A stretch of DNA of 64,000 nt. Origin: JBOHUC01 sp050733935. GTDB lineage: Bacteria; Eisenbacteria; RBG-16-71-46; DASYSL01. Below, in pieces: positions 23,654 through 32,700 of this stretch. The notes beneath the pieces are model-generated. The model was not told the DNA's origin, did not search any database, and saw only the letters and a program-made list of their open reading frames with translations. How positions within the stretch are numbered: the stretch's first letter is position 1; each line of letters starts with the position of its first letter. Both the position numbers and the translations under genes were made by a program. The stretch spans positions 1 through 64,000 of the forward strand of contig JBOHUC010000098.1 of the NCBI GenBank assembly GCA_050733935.1, read 5' to 3'.

Positions 23654-24457
23654 ATGCCAGACCGCGTCGATCTCTTCTACAACACGTACGGCCACTTCAC
23701 CGAGAAGGTGCTCGACACGATCCGGAAGGAGACGTACGGCACGGACATCGGTCAGAACAGCTGGCTCACCGTCGACGAATACGAACGGTGGCTGCCCGAG
23801 CTCGACCTGGGTCCGGGCCGTCATCTCCTCGAGGTTGCAAGCGGGTCCGGCGGACCCGCGGTCTACGTGGCGCGTACGACGCGATGCCACATCACCGGCA
23901 TCGATGCGAACGAAAACGGTGTCGCTACGGCGGCCCGCACGGCGGACGTGGCCGGCCAGACGCACAGCGTAAGCTTTCGCGTGGCCGACGCGACTGCGCC
24001 GCTTCCGTTCGAGGACGACTCGTTCGATGCGTTGCTCTGCATTGACTCGATGAACCACTTCCCGGACCGGCTCGCCGTGCTCCGGGAATGGCGTCGCGTT
24101 CTTCGCAAGGGGCGGCGGGCCCGCTTCACGGACCCGGTCGTCATCACGGGCCCGATCACGAACGACGAGATCGCACTCCGAAGTTCGATCGGCCACTTTC
24201 TCTTCGTGCCGGCGGGCGTGAACGATCAGCTCATCGAACAGGCCGGGTTTAGACTCGTCCGGCAGGAGGATGTCTCGGAGAACGCGGCCCGCGTCGCCGG
24301 CCGGTGGCACCGCTCGCGACAGGCGCACCGAAGAGAGCTGCTCGAGATCGAGGGCGACGAGCGTTTTGAGGGCGTGCAGCGGTTCCTCGAGGCGGTGGAA
24401 ACTCTCACGAGCCGGAGACAACTCTCGCGCATCGCGTACCTGGTCGAGAAGCCCTGA
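23654..24457 (+). CDS. class I SAM-dependent methyltransferase
   Basis: This 267-residue methyltransferase shows motif I HLLEVASGSGGPAVYVA, GIDANENGVATAARTADVAG, and FDALLCIDSMNHFPDR as motif II/post-II. The closing region RKGRRARFTDPVVITGPITN is typical of methyltransf_11 enzymes. The substrate is unknown. It begins 9 bp after the VOC gene and 13 bp separate it from the OsmC gene. Confidence 0.88.
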   Translation: MPDRVDLFYNTYGHFTEKVLDTIRKETYGTDIGQNSWLTVDEYERWLPELDLGPGRHLLEVASGSGGPAVYVARTTRCHITGIDANENGVATAARTADVAGQTHSVSFRVADATAPLPFEDDSFDALLCIDSMNHFPDRLAVLREWRRVLRKGRRARFTDPVVITGPITNDEIALRSSIGHFLFVPAGVNDQLIEQAGFRLVRQEDVSENAARVAGRWHRSRQAHRRELLEIEGDERFEGVQRFLEAVETLTSRRQLSRIAYLVEKP

Positions 24458-24470
24458 AGGGGGAAGCCTC

Positions 24471-24956
24471 ATGGCGGAATACAAAGCGGTCGTCACGTGG
24501 AAGCGCGACGGCGCACGATTCATCGACAACCGTTACAGCCGCGGGCATCGCTGGCAGTTCGACGGCGGCATCGAGGTCCCGGCATCCGCGTCCCCGCACG
24601 TCGTGCCGCTCCCGATGTCCGTCGCGGCGGCCGTCGATCCCGAGGAGGCGTTTGTCGCAAGCCTCTCGAGCTGTCACATGCTGTTCTTCCTTTCGATCGC
24701 GGCGAAGCGTGGCTTCGTCGTCGAGGCGTATCGTGACGAGGCTGTGGGCGTGCTCGAGAGGGATGCCTCCGGCAAGATGTGGATGGCGCGCGTGACGCTC
24801 CGTCCGGAGGTTAAGTTCGACGCCGACAGCCGGCCCAGCGAGGACGTTCAGACGGCGATCCACCACGAGTCCCACGACGAGTGCTTCATCGCGCGGTCGG
24901 TCAAGACCGACGTCCGATGTGAGCCGATCTGGGATCGTCCCCTCGCGCAGGCTTGA
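24471..24956 (+). CDS. OsmC/Ohr-family protein
   Basis: This 161-residue protein resembles OsmC, thiol-dependent hydroperoxide reductases. It includes EEAFVASLSSCHMLFFLSIA, with the first active-site Cys in SSCHM, and ESHDECFIARSVKTDV, with the second Cys in DECF. Both redox cysteines are therefore present. The ATG at 24471 follows AAGGGGGAAG. It is cytoplasmic; the neighbouring small enzymes do not identify its oxidant. Confidence 0.9.
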   Translation: MAEYKAVVTWKRDGARFIDNRYSRGHRWQFDGGIEVPASASPHVVPLPMSVAAAVDPEEAFVASLSSCHMLFFLSIAAKRGFVVEAYRDEAVGVLERDASGKMWMARVTLRPEVKFDADSRPSEDVQTAIHHESHDECFIARSVKTDVRCEPIWDRPLAQA

Positions 24957-24990
24957 GCGATCGCCGTTCGCGCACCGTGGAGGAGCTTCA

Positions 24991-25380
24991 ATGAAGGACC
25001 TGGCGATTGAGCTTCCGAACCGACCGGGCGCACTCGCCGAAATGGGAGAAGCGCTGGGACGCGCCGGCGTGAGCATCGAAGGCGGAGGCGCCTGGGTCGT
25101 CGAGGATCGCGGCATTGCGCACTTTCTCTTCGAAGATGGCGTCGCCGCGCGCAAGGCGCTCGAAGCGTCCGGAATCCGCGTGCTCGACGAGCGCGAGGTG
25201 ATCGTGCAGCGGCTCAAGCAGGCGGTGCCCGGACAGCTCGGCCTGCTCACCCGCCGCATGGCCGACGCCGGCGTGAACATCGAGGTGCTCTACAGCGATC
25301 ACGACCATCAATTGATTCTCGTGGTCGACGATCCCGCGAAGGCGCGCAAGGTGTCCGAGGAGTGGGCATGCTCTACATGA
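24991..25380 (+). CDS. tandem ACT-domain protein
   Basis: This 129-residue protein contains two ACT modules. The first shows LAIELPNRPGALAEMGEALG; the second shows QRLKQAVPGQLGLLTRRMAD followed by GVNIEVLYSDHDHQLILVV. ACT domains bind amino acids and regulate partner enzymes; here no enzyme domain is attached. GGAGGAG precedes the ATG. Its end overlaps the next gene by 13 bp. Confidence 0.85.
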   Translation: MKDLAIELPNRPGALAEMGEALGRAGVSIEGGGAWVVEDRGIAHFLFEDGVAARKALEASGIRVLDEREVIVQRLKQAVPGQLGLLTRRMADAGVNIEVLYSDHDHQLILVVDDPAKARKVSEEWACST

Positions 25381-25637
25381 TTCTCGAGCACTTCAAGGGC
25401 GACCGCGTGCCCGTGTATCGAAGGTTTCGGGACCAGGGGCGCCTGGCTCCTGACGGGCTGCGCTACGTCCAGAGTTGGGTCACCGCGGACCTCCAGCGCT
25501 GCTATCAGGTGATGGAGTGCGACGATCCGGCGCTTCTCGAGGAGTGGATGGCCCGATGGCGGGATCTGGTCGATTTCGAGGTGATTCCCGTCGTGTCCTC
25601 ATCCGAAGCCTCCGCGGCCCTGGCCCCTCGACTATGA
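25368..25637 (+). CDS. DUF3303-family small protein
   Basis: This 89-residue protein is typical of DUF3303: MLYMILEHFKGDRVPVYRRF, then SWVTADLQRCYQVMECDDPA and WRDLVDFEVIPVV. It is a ferredoxin-like dimeric fold with unknown function. The ATG at 25368 fits the family start; GAGGAG is upstream within the ACT gene. It is probably translationally coupled to the ACT protein. Confidence 0.85.
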   Translation: MLYMILEHFKGDRVPVYRRFRDQGRLAPDGLRYVQSWVTADLQRCYQVMECDDPALLEEWMARWRDLVDFEVIPVVSSSEASAALAPRL

Positions 25638-25673
25638 TGGGGGAAGCCCCACATTCGAATCGGAGGTGTTCCC

Positions 25674-26180
25674 ATGGCGAAGAAGGCAAGGAAGTCGGTG
25701 AAATCGGCAAGGAAGTCCGCAACGCGGCCCGCACGGCCGGCGCGGAGCCAGCGCAAAGTTCTCGCCCGGTCGTCCGCGCCACGCGCACGACGCGCGAGCG
25801 AAACGAAATCTGTGTCGAGGAAGGAGCTCAACGGCTGGATCACGCACACCGATCTCGCGAGTGACGATCCCGTTGCCACGAAAGCGTGGTGTGCCAAGGT
25901 TCTCGGCTGGACGTTCAAGCCGAGCATGATGATGCCCGAGGGCGAGTACCACCTGTTCATGTACTCCAATAAGGGCGGAGGCGGCATTCATCAGACCGGG
26001 CCCTCCGAATCGCCCGGCACTCTCCCGTACGTTTCCGTGCCGGATACAACCCGTGTGTTCGACAAGGCGATTCGCGAAGGCGCCGAGGAGATCATGGCGC
26101 CCAATCGCATGGGGAACGGGATCACGCTTGCGATCGTTCGCGCTCCGGGCGGCGTCGCGATTGGAATTGCAGGGCCCTAG
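25674..26180 (+). CDS. VOC protein with a Lys/Arg-rich N-terminal extension
   Basis: This 168-residue protein has an unusual first about 50 residues, almost entirely Lys/Arg/Ala/Ser (KKARKSVKSARKSATRPARP), reminiscent of histone H1-like tails. A VOC domain follows (GWITHTDLASDDPVATKAWC, then YHLFMYSNKGGGGIHQTGPS and VRAPGGVAIGIAGP). The tail would bind nucleic acids non-specifically, an unusual combination with a VOC domain. GGAGGTG precedes the ATG. Confidence 0.8.
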   Translation: MAKKARKSVKSARKSATRPARPARSQRKVLARSSAPRARRASETKSVSRKELNGWITHTDLASDDPVATKAWCAKVLGWTFKPSMMMPEGEYHLFMYSNKGGGGIHQTGPSESPGTLPYVSVPDTTRVFDKAIREGAEEIMAPNRMGNGITLAIVRAPGGVAIGIAGP

Positions 26181-26226
26181 TCTTCCGGACTGCCCGCGGC
26201 CGTCCAGGAACCGAAGGAGTCGATCA

Positions 26227-26514
26227 ATGGAGCGCACGAGTCCGACCACGCCGATCATGTGGGTTCCTAGTATGGACGTCTTCTTGAGCCACTGGTTCCC
26301 GCAATACGACGAGGCGCGCAGGTTCTTGGACGCCGAGGGCGGGTATCTCTTCCCGTACCAGCATCAGTACTACGTGACGACGGCCGAGGCCGTGCGCAAA
26401 CTCGGGTTGGATCCGTCCGATCCCGACTGGGAGCGGATCGGGTTCGACTGGGTGCGCCCGGCCGACGCAGGGGCCTGGGAGCGGCTGCGTCTCGCACGCG
26501 AAATCGCGTTCTGA
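26227..26514 (+). CDS. hypothetical protein
   Basis: This 95-residue soluble protein, unrecognised, is rich in aromatic residues (MDVFLSHWFPQYDEARRFLD; GYLFPYQHQYYVTTAEAVRK; DPDWERIGFDWVRPADAGAW). It lies 46 bp after the VOC gene with GAAGGAG upstream of the ATG and 17 bp before the DUF1801 gene. The regular codon use and spacing support a real gene. Confidence 0.65.
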   Translation: MERTSPTTPIMWVPSMDVFLSHWFPQYDEARRFLDAEGGYLFPYQHQYYVTTAEAVRKLGLDPSDPDWERIGFDWVRPADAGAWERLRLAREIAF

Positions 26515-26531
26515 TTGCCGGCGAGTCGACG

Positions 26532-26960
26532 ATGAAGAAGACCGTGACCGCATCCGCTGCATCCACCGCATCACAGCTTCGCGCGTATTTCGCCGCATTG
26601 CCGCCCGATGCGCGCAAGCGCCTCCGATTGATGCGTGAGGAGATTCGCGCGATGGCTCCGGACGCAGTCGAAGTGATCAGCTACAAGATTCCGGCGTTTC
26701 GACTCGATGGGAAGATGCTCGTCTGGTACGCGGCCTGGAAACACCACACGAGCCTCTACGCGATCACGACGGCCATCAAGCACGTCCACGCGACCGAGCT
26801 CGAGGGCTACGAAACGTCCAAAGGAACGGTTCGGTTTCCTCTCGCCGAGCCGTTGCCCACGACGCTCCTCAAGCGTCTCGTGAAGGCGCGCATCGACGAA
26901 GTGCGCGTGGAAGCCCCAAAGCGACTCGTCCGGCGCTCCGTTCGAAAGAAGGCGAAATAG
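26532..26960 (+). CDS. DUF1801 (YdhG/iron-chaperone-like) protein
   Basis: This 142-residue protein of the DUF1801 family contains AYFAALPPDARKRLRLMREE, then VEVISYKIPAFRLDGKMLVW and YAAWKHHTSLYAIT, closing with FPLAEPLPTTLLKRLVKARI. Bacillus YdhG-type members are frataxin-like iron chaperones, but for most members the role is unknown. It ends in a basic tail. It lies 17 bp after the previous gene. Confidence 0.87.
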   Translation: MKKTVTASAASTASQLRAYFAALPPDARKRLRLMREEIRAMAPDAVEVISYKIPAFRLDGKMLVWYAAWKHHTSLYAITTAIKHVHATELEGYETSKGTVRFPLAEPLPTTLLKRLVKARIDEVRVEAPKRLVRRSVRKKAK

Positions 26961-26988
26961 TCGTAGAGCCGGAGTCGGGAAACCGGGG

Positions 26989-27060
26989 TACAATCGCAAA
27001 GTGCACCGGCGCACTATGGACGCCGGAGAACGTGACGACCCTCGACACGGATCCTACTGA
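26989..27060 (+). promoter_or_regulatory. TACAAT -10 and 19-codon leaderless uORF before the MetE-like gene
   Basis: TACAAT (26989-26994) lies 6 bp before GTG 27001. From that GTG a 19-codon frame (starting MHRRTMDAGERDD) runs to TGA 27058-27060, whose last base is the A of the MetE-like ATG (TGATG). No -35 is clear. A translated leader peptide that couples to the downstream gene is possible but unproven. Confidence 0.4.
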
Positions 27061-28139
27061 TGCGTATTCCCACCGAGCCCATTGGCAGCATTCCAAGACC
27101 TCACAAACTGATCGAGGCGTTCATGCACGCCGACGGAACGAGCCCGTCGCTCGATCCGCTCTACGACCAGGCCATTCGGGAGACGATTCAGCAATTCGAA
27201 GCCACGGGCTCGCCGGTGATCACCGACGGGGAGCAGAAGAAGTACCACAACTTTTGGACGTACTGCGTGCAGGGCCTCGCGAACACCGTGCCCGACGGCT
27301 TCAGGCTTCCATTTGCGAACGGCCACGTGCGCCGGATGCCGCGACTGACCGGCGGGCCGTTCAAATTCCGCAGATACGCCGGCGGCTATCTGGACGTGGC
27401 CCAGAAGTACGCGAAGGTCGCCATCAAGCAGGCGGTCATCTCGCCTTCGGCCCTGAGCCTTCTGTATCCCGAGAAGGAGATCGCAGGCTACAGCCGCGAG
27501 GCGTTCCTCGACGACCTCCTGAGCGAGCACGAAAAGGAAGTTCGGACGTGTCTAAGGAAGGGTGCTCACAGCGTGCAGATCGACTTCACGGAAGGGCGCC
27601 TGGCCGTCAAGCTCGATCCCACGGGCCATCTCCTGCACAGCTTCATTGACCTCAACAACCTCGCGCTCGACCGATTCAGTGCGGAGGAACGGAAGAAGAT
27701 CGGCGTGCACACGTGCCCGGGCGCGGATTGCGATTCGACCCACAGCGCCGACGTCGACTACGCAGAGCTCCTGCCGAGCCTGTTCGATCTCAAGGTGGGG
27801 AACTTCTACATCGCGCTCGCGGGCGAGCCGGATCGGGAGCGCGTCCTCAAGATCATCGGAGACCACTTGAAGCCCAACCAGCGCGTGTTCATCGGCGTCG
27901 TCGCGCCGATCGACCCGCGCATCGAAACACCGGAGGAAGTGCGCGATCGCACGCTCGAGGCGGCCCGCTACATTCCGGTCGCACAGCTCGGGACCACGGA
28001 CGACTGCGGCTTCGCTCCATTCTCCGACGACACATCAACGAGCCGTGCCACCGCGTTCGCCAAGATCCGGGCCCGCGTGCTGGGCACGGCGCTCGCCGCC
28101 GAGATCCTGGAGAAGGCGGAGATTCTGGAGAAGGGCTGA
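27060..28139 (+). CDS. MetE-like cobalamin-independent methionine synthase / UROD-MetE family methyltransferase
   Basis: This 359-residue protein corresponds to the C-terminal catalytic domain of cobalamin-independent methionine synthase, with IGSIPRPHKLIEAFMHADG at the start. Zinc-site candidates are GVHTCPGADCDSTH (His, Cys) and TTDDCGFAPF (Cys). The N-terminal half of classical MetE is absent, as in archaeal and many bacterial short forms, so the methyl donor may not be the folate polyglutamate. It is fused by one base overlap to a histidine-kinase gene downstream. Confidence 0.85.
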   Translation: MRIPTEPIGSIPRPHKLIEAFMHADGTSPSLDPLYDQAIRETIQQFEATGSPVITDGEQKKYHNFWTYCVQGLANTVPDGFRLPFANGHVRRMPRLTGGPFKFRRYAGGYLDVAQKYAKVAIKQAVISPSALSLLYPEKEIAGYSREAFLDDLLSEHEKEVRTCLRKGAHSVQIDFTEGRLAVKLDPTGHLLHSFIDLNNLALDRFSAEERKKIGVHTCPGADCDSTHSADVDYAELLPSLFDLKVGNFYIALAGEPDRERVLKIIGDHLKPNQRVFIGVVAPIDPRIETPEEVRDRTLEAARYIPVAQLGTTDDCGFAPFSDDTSTSRATAFAKIRARVLGTALAAEILEKAEILEKG

Positions 28140-29731
28140 TGGTCGATCGCGAAGACGACGACGAAGACGAAGACGCTCTCCTTCGCTCCGTCGCATTGCA
28201 GAACGCCCAGAGCGTGCGTCGCGCGCGCCAGCGCGCGGACGATGCGCTCCGCGATAGCGAACGCAGACTCCAGTTCGTTCTCGATTCCGTCCCGCAGAAG
28301 ATCTTCACCGCCCGGCCGAACGGCGACCTGGACTATGCGAATCCGCAGTGGACCGAGTTCATCGGGGTTCCGTTCGAGCGGCTTCAGGACCGCGGCTGGA
28401 TGCAGTTCGTTCACCCGGAGGATGCCTCCGCAACCATCCGGGCCTGGCGGCGATCCATCGATACGGGCGAACCCTTCCAGTTCGAGCTGCGCTTTCAGGA
28501 TGCGGAGGGCCGGTATCGCTGGCACCTGAGCCGGGCCGTGCCGCTACGGGATGACGAGGGCGCGATCGTCATGTGGGTCGGCTCGAACACGGACGTGCAC
28601 GAGGTGAAGGAAGCGGATCGTCGCAAGAACGAGTTCATAGCGATGCTCGCCCACGAGCTGCGCAATCCTCTCGCGCCCATCGGAAATGCGCTCAAGGTCC
28701 TGCGCAAGGCCCAGGGGAACCGCGAGGCGGTCGAATCCGCGACCGAGATGATGGAGCGCCAGGTCGCCCAGATGGTCCGCCTGGTGGACGATCTGCTCGA
28801 TGCGAGCCGCGTGAGCCGGGGCAGGATCGAGCTTCGCCGGAGCCGGATCGATCTCCTCTCCGCGGTGAACGACGCCGTGGAAGCCTCGCGCGAGCTGTGC
28901 CGGAGCCTGAACCACGAGCTCGAGGTTTTGCTGCCCGACGGGCCGCTTCACCTCGAGGCCGACCCCCTTAGGCTCACGCAGGTGGTCGGCAATCTCCTCA
29001 ACAATGCCTGCAAGTTCACGAACCAGGGCGGGCACATCCGGCTCACGGTCGCGCGCGAAGGGAACGAAGCGGTGATCCGGGTGCGGGACAACGGCATCGG
29101 CATTGCCGCCGATCAGAGGACCTGCATCTTCGACATGTTCATGCAGGTCGACACGTCGCTCGAGCGCACGGTGAGCGGGCTCGGGATCGGGCTCACGCTC
29201 GTGAAAAACCTGGTCGAGCTGCACGGCGGAACGGTGGAAGTGGAGAGCGGCGGCCCGGGACAGGGCAGCGAGTTCATCGTGCGGCTGCCCATTTCAGTGG
29301 ACGCGGCGAAAGCGCCGGAATCGCCGGAAGCCGCGACGCCGGCTCCCAGGCCCGCGGTCGTGAAGGGCTGCAGAATTCTGGTCGTGGAGGACAACCAGGA
29401 CTCGGCGGCGTCGCTCGCGATGTTCCTCAAGCTCTCGGGCAACGAGACGCTCATTGCCTGCGACGGCCTCGAGGCCGTCGAGTCGACGGAGGCGTTCAGG
29501 CCCGACGTCGTGCTGCTCGATCTCGGTCTGCCCCGGCTCAACGGCTACGAGGTGGCGCGCAAGATTCGCGAGCAGCCGTGGGGAAGGGACATCGTGCTCG
29601 TGGCCCTGACGGGCTGGGGACAGGACGCGGACCGGGCCAAGTCTCAGGAAGCCGGATTCGACGCGCACCTCGTGAAGCCCGTGGACTTCGGCGCTCTCAC
29701 AAAACTCCTCGCTTCGCGCACGCGCCCCTAG
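28139..29731 (+). CDS. hybrid histidine kinase: PAS-HisKA-HATPase-receiver
   Basis: This 530-residue sensor lacks membrane segments. After an acidic N-terminus and a short coiled coil (residues about 10-40) comes a PAS/PAC domain (about 40-155). The HisKA H-box is EFIAMLAHELRNPLAP with phospho-acceptor His172. The HATPase has NNACKFTNQG (N-box), RDNGIG (G1) and GLGIGLTLVK (G2). A C-terminal receiver (about 411-530) has Asp461 in DLGLPRLNG. No output domain or response regulator follows. It overlaps the MetE-like gene by one base (TGATG). A larger paralogue lies at 36704-38992. Confidence 0.92.
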   Translation: MVDREDDDEDEDALLRSVALQNAQSVRRARQRADDALRDSERRLQFVLDSVPQKIFTARPNGDLDYANPQWTEFIGVPFERLQDRGWMQFVHPEDASATIRAWRRSIDTGEPFQFELRFQDAEGRYRWHLSRAVPLRDDEGAIVMWVGSNTDVHEVKEADRRKNEFIAMLAHELRNPLAPIGNALKVLRKAQGNREAVESATEMMERQVAQMVRLVDDLLDASRVSRGRIELRRSRIDLLSAVNDAVEASRELCRSLNHELEVLLPDGPLHLEADPLRLTQVVGNLLNNACKFTNQGGHIRLTVAREGNEAVIRVRDNGIGIAADQRTCIFDMFMQVDTSLERTVSGLGIGLTLVKNLVELHGGTVEVESGGPGQGSEFIVRLPISVDAAKAPESPEAATPAPRPAVVKGCRILVVEDNQDSAASLAMFLKLSGNETLIACDGLEAVESTEAFRPDVVLLDLGLPRLNGYEVARKIREQPWGRDIVLVALTGWGQDADRAKSQEAGFDAHLVKPVDFGALTKLLASRTRP

Positions 29732-29749
29732 ACGAATCCGAAGCTGTAA

Positions 29750-32700
29750 CTACCTCCACTCGCCTGCGCCGATGAACGCTCCCCAGATCGCGGGGTCGGG
29801 CTCGGCGCCGCGCCGGCGCAATCGCTCGAGCAGCGCGAGGCTTGCGGCCCGCACCGATTCGGCGGTCGACAGGCCGCGTGCGAACCGCGCCTCGTAGAGC
29901 GCCGCCATCCACTGGCGCGCGGCCGCATCTTCGACCGGCCAGAGGCTCATGACGAGGCTCCGGGCGCCCGCGATCGAGAACGCGCGGCGCAATCCGAACA
30001 CGCCTTCGCCGGGCCTGACGTCTCCGACGCCGGTGTCGCACGCCGAGAGCACGACCCAGTCGACCGCGCGCAAATCAACCATCGAGATTTCTTCCGAGGT
30101 GAGGATGCCGTCGTCCTCGCCCGGCGCGGGCAGCGCGTGCCGGTTTGCGCCGGCGAACGCGAGCCCCGAGATCCGGAGCGGACTCTCCTCGCACTGATCA
30201 CCCACGAAGAAGCCGTGCGTCGCGAGATGGAGGACGCGATGTCCCGGAGCGAGCGTCTTGAACTCTTCCTCGCCGGCCTGCGCTCCCAGGAGCAGGGTCG
30301 TCTTCGAGCCGTCGGTCGACGTCCGCCAGTGTTTCGCGATTTCGCGTCCTTCGAGCTCGGCGGCTTGCAAGGGCTCGAAGCGAGTTTCCGAGAGTCGCAT
30401 GCACGTCGGTGGCGGGCCGCGGTACACGTGCGCGGACGCCCCGCCTGAACCCGGAGAGAGCGGCGAAGCGGTTGCGGCCGCGAGCAGCACGGCCTCCGCC
30501 GTGGCATCGAAGTCGGGTGCGGCCACGACGAAGAGGCCCGTTCCCGGCGAGCCGGCGTCCTTCCGCGGGACGAGGTCGCGCTCGGTCGACAACACGTGGA
30601 ACAGCGGACCGCGCTCGATGAGGAAGGCGTCGGCGTCCGCGGGGAGCGCGGCGAAGTTCAAGAGGGCGAGCGCGCCGTCCGGGACCAGAAACACCATGTC
30701 CGCGCCCGCGACTCTGGAAGCGATCGGATCCCACACAGCTTCACGCAGGCGATCGCCCGGCGATCCGGCGCGCACGCTTGCGCCCGCTTCGCGGTCGGCC
30801 GGTGTGCGGACGATCGCATTGCGCCACGCGCTGATCAACGAATCAATCGTGCTGCACGCGCCGAGCGGGACGATCTCCGGGGTTGCTTCTCCCGATGCGA
30901 GCACGAGGGCGGTATAGCGCAACTCCGATTCCCGCGGTTCGAGGCCGGATCGCTCGGGAACGTGGTGGTACACGGAGAACGCGACCAGGGCAGATCCCTG
31001 AGGCAACGCGGCGCGGACCTCCGAGAGTCCGAGGCGGCTCCGTTCCTGATCGCGGCGAAACGCGAGGCTTCGTTGAGCGAGCTCGCCCTCCAGGCGCTCG
31101 ATCTCCTGCCGTGATGCGGCGATTGCGCTGTCGGACTTCACGTCTCCCGGCGTGGCTCTCAGGATCTGGGAGCCGAGCCGGCCGCGCGCGCGCGCGATGC
31201 GGCCGAGGAGTTCGCGCGTTTCGGAATCGGACGCCGCCGCGATGACCCGCTGCCGTGTTGCCATCTCCTCGAGGATCTCGCCCCGATGGCGCAACACCGC
31301 GTCCCACAGGCGATCGCGCACTGTGGTCGGAATGCGGGACGGAGGCAACGAGAGCGCGAGGTCGATCGCGAGCGGACGGCTGTCGGCGTAATCGAGCATG
31401 GGACGTTCCGCGAGCGTACGGGCGGTGAGCGCGAGATGTTCGCGCTCGCTCTCCGCAGCGTTGAGGGCAAGGTTGAGCGCCGCGGTTTCGTCACCCTGCG
31501 CGTGGCGCAATCGGGCTTCGCGAAACGTGGCCTCGATCCGGCCGGGATGGTCCGGTCGCGAGATCGCGGATCGAATGTGCTGTTCCTGCGCGAGGCTCGA
31601 ATCGGCGCCGACGAGATTTCCGCGGCTCAATCGAATCTCGGTCAGGAATCCGAAGGCCGATGCCGCCGCGGGCATCGACGGGCCTTTCCGGTTCCAGTCG
31701 AGGCCGTGGGTGACGAGCGACTCCGCGCGGGCGAGCTCCCCGGTTCGCCACGCGAGGAGCCCCAGGTTTCCGGTGCTTTCGGCGACGCCGCCCGCATCGC
31801 CGATGCGCGTTCGGATCGCGAGCGCGCTGTCATGGTAGGCACGCGCTTCGCCGTAGTTCCCCATGAAGTATTCGCTCAACCCAACGTTGTTCATGTAGCG
31901 GGCGACGTCGAGGTGATAGAGCCCGTAGGAGCGCTCCGCCAGGCGCACGCAGCGGCGGAAGACCTGGTTGCACCGGGGCGTGTCGTTGAGCAGTCCGAGC
32001 AGAGCGCCCTGCGTGTTGTAGATCCCGAGCAGACGCGGATCATCGACGGGCAGGGACTCCTCGGCGATCGCGACCGCGCGCTCGATCTCACGAAGCCCCT
32101 CGGCATAGTCCCCGAGGCCACGCGAGATGTTCGCGATGCTCACGCGCGTCTTCGCCACCGGATAGGAGATGGGCCCGAAGGCCTGCTCGCGCAGGGCGAG
32201 ACACTCCATGAGCAGAGTCCGGCACGAGTCGACCTCCGACAGCACACCGAAGATGATGGCGGCGTTCTCGAGACAATCGGCGCGATCCGCGAGACTCATG
32301 GACGGACTTCGGCGCGCGATCGCGAGCGCGCGCGAAGCGTCTGCCGACGCGCCGAGCGGGTCTCCGAGGCTCAAACGAAGCATCGAATGTCGCGTCAGGA
32401 CGCGGGCCATGTCGGGAGTGTCGGAGCCGAGCTCCACTTCCGCGACGGGCAGGAGGCGATCGCTGTACTTGCGAGCGAGCGTGGGGAAGGTCCGGCCGGC
32501 GAAGTTCGCGACTAGGCTGTCGAGGAGCACGAACCTCTCGTGGCGTGCACGCGCCGAGTTGCCCTTGATCGTGCCCACGAGCGAGTCGGCGAGCCCGCCC
32601 GCCGCATCGGCCTGACCCTCGGTGAGGAGCCGATCGATGCGCGCGAGCGCCGTGTCGCGGCCGGGATTGCCGGCGGTGGCCGAGGCTGCGATCGCGCTCG

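Noticed and set aside
7096..29731. Integron cassette array, because of the many unrelated small genes and TA modules in one orientation
   Set aside because: Gene-to-gene distances are mostly 0-20 bp or overlapping, leaving no room for attC sites. No GTTRRRY-type paired core sites or integrase gene were seen.
29732..29749. Bidirectional terminator between the convergent kinase and CHAT genes
   Set aside because: The 18-bp gap has no stem-loop or T-tract.
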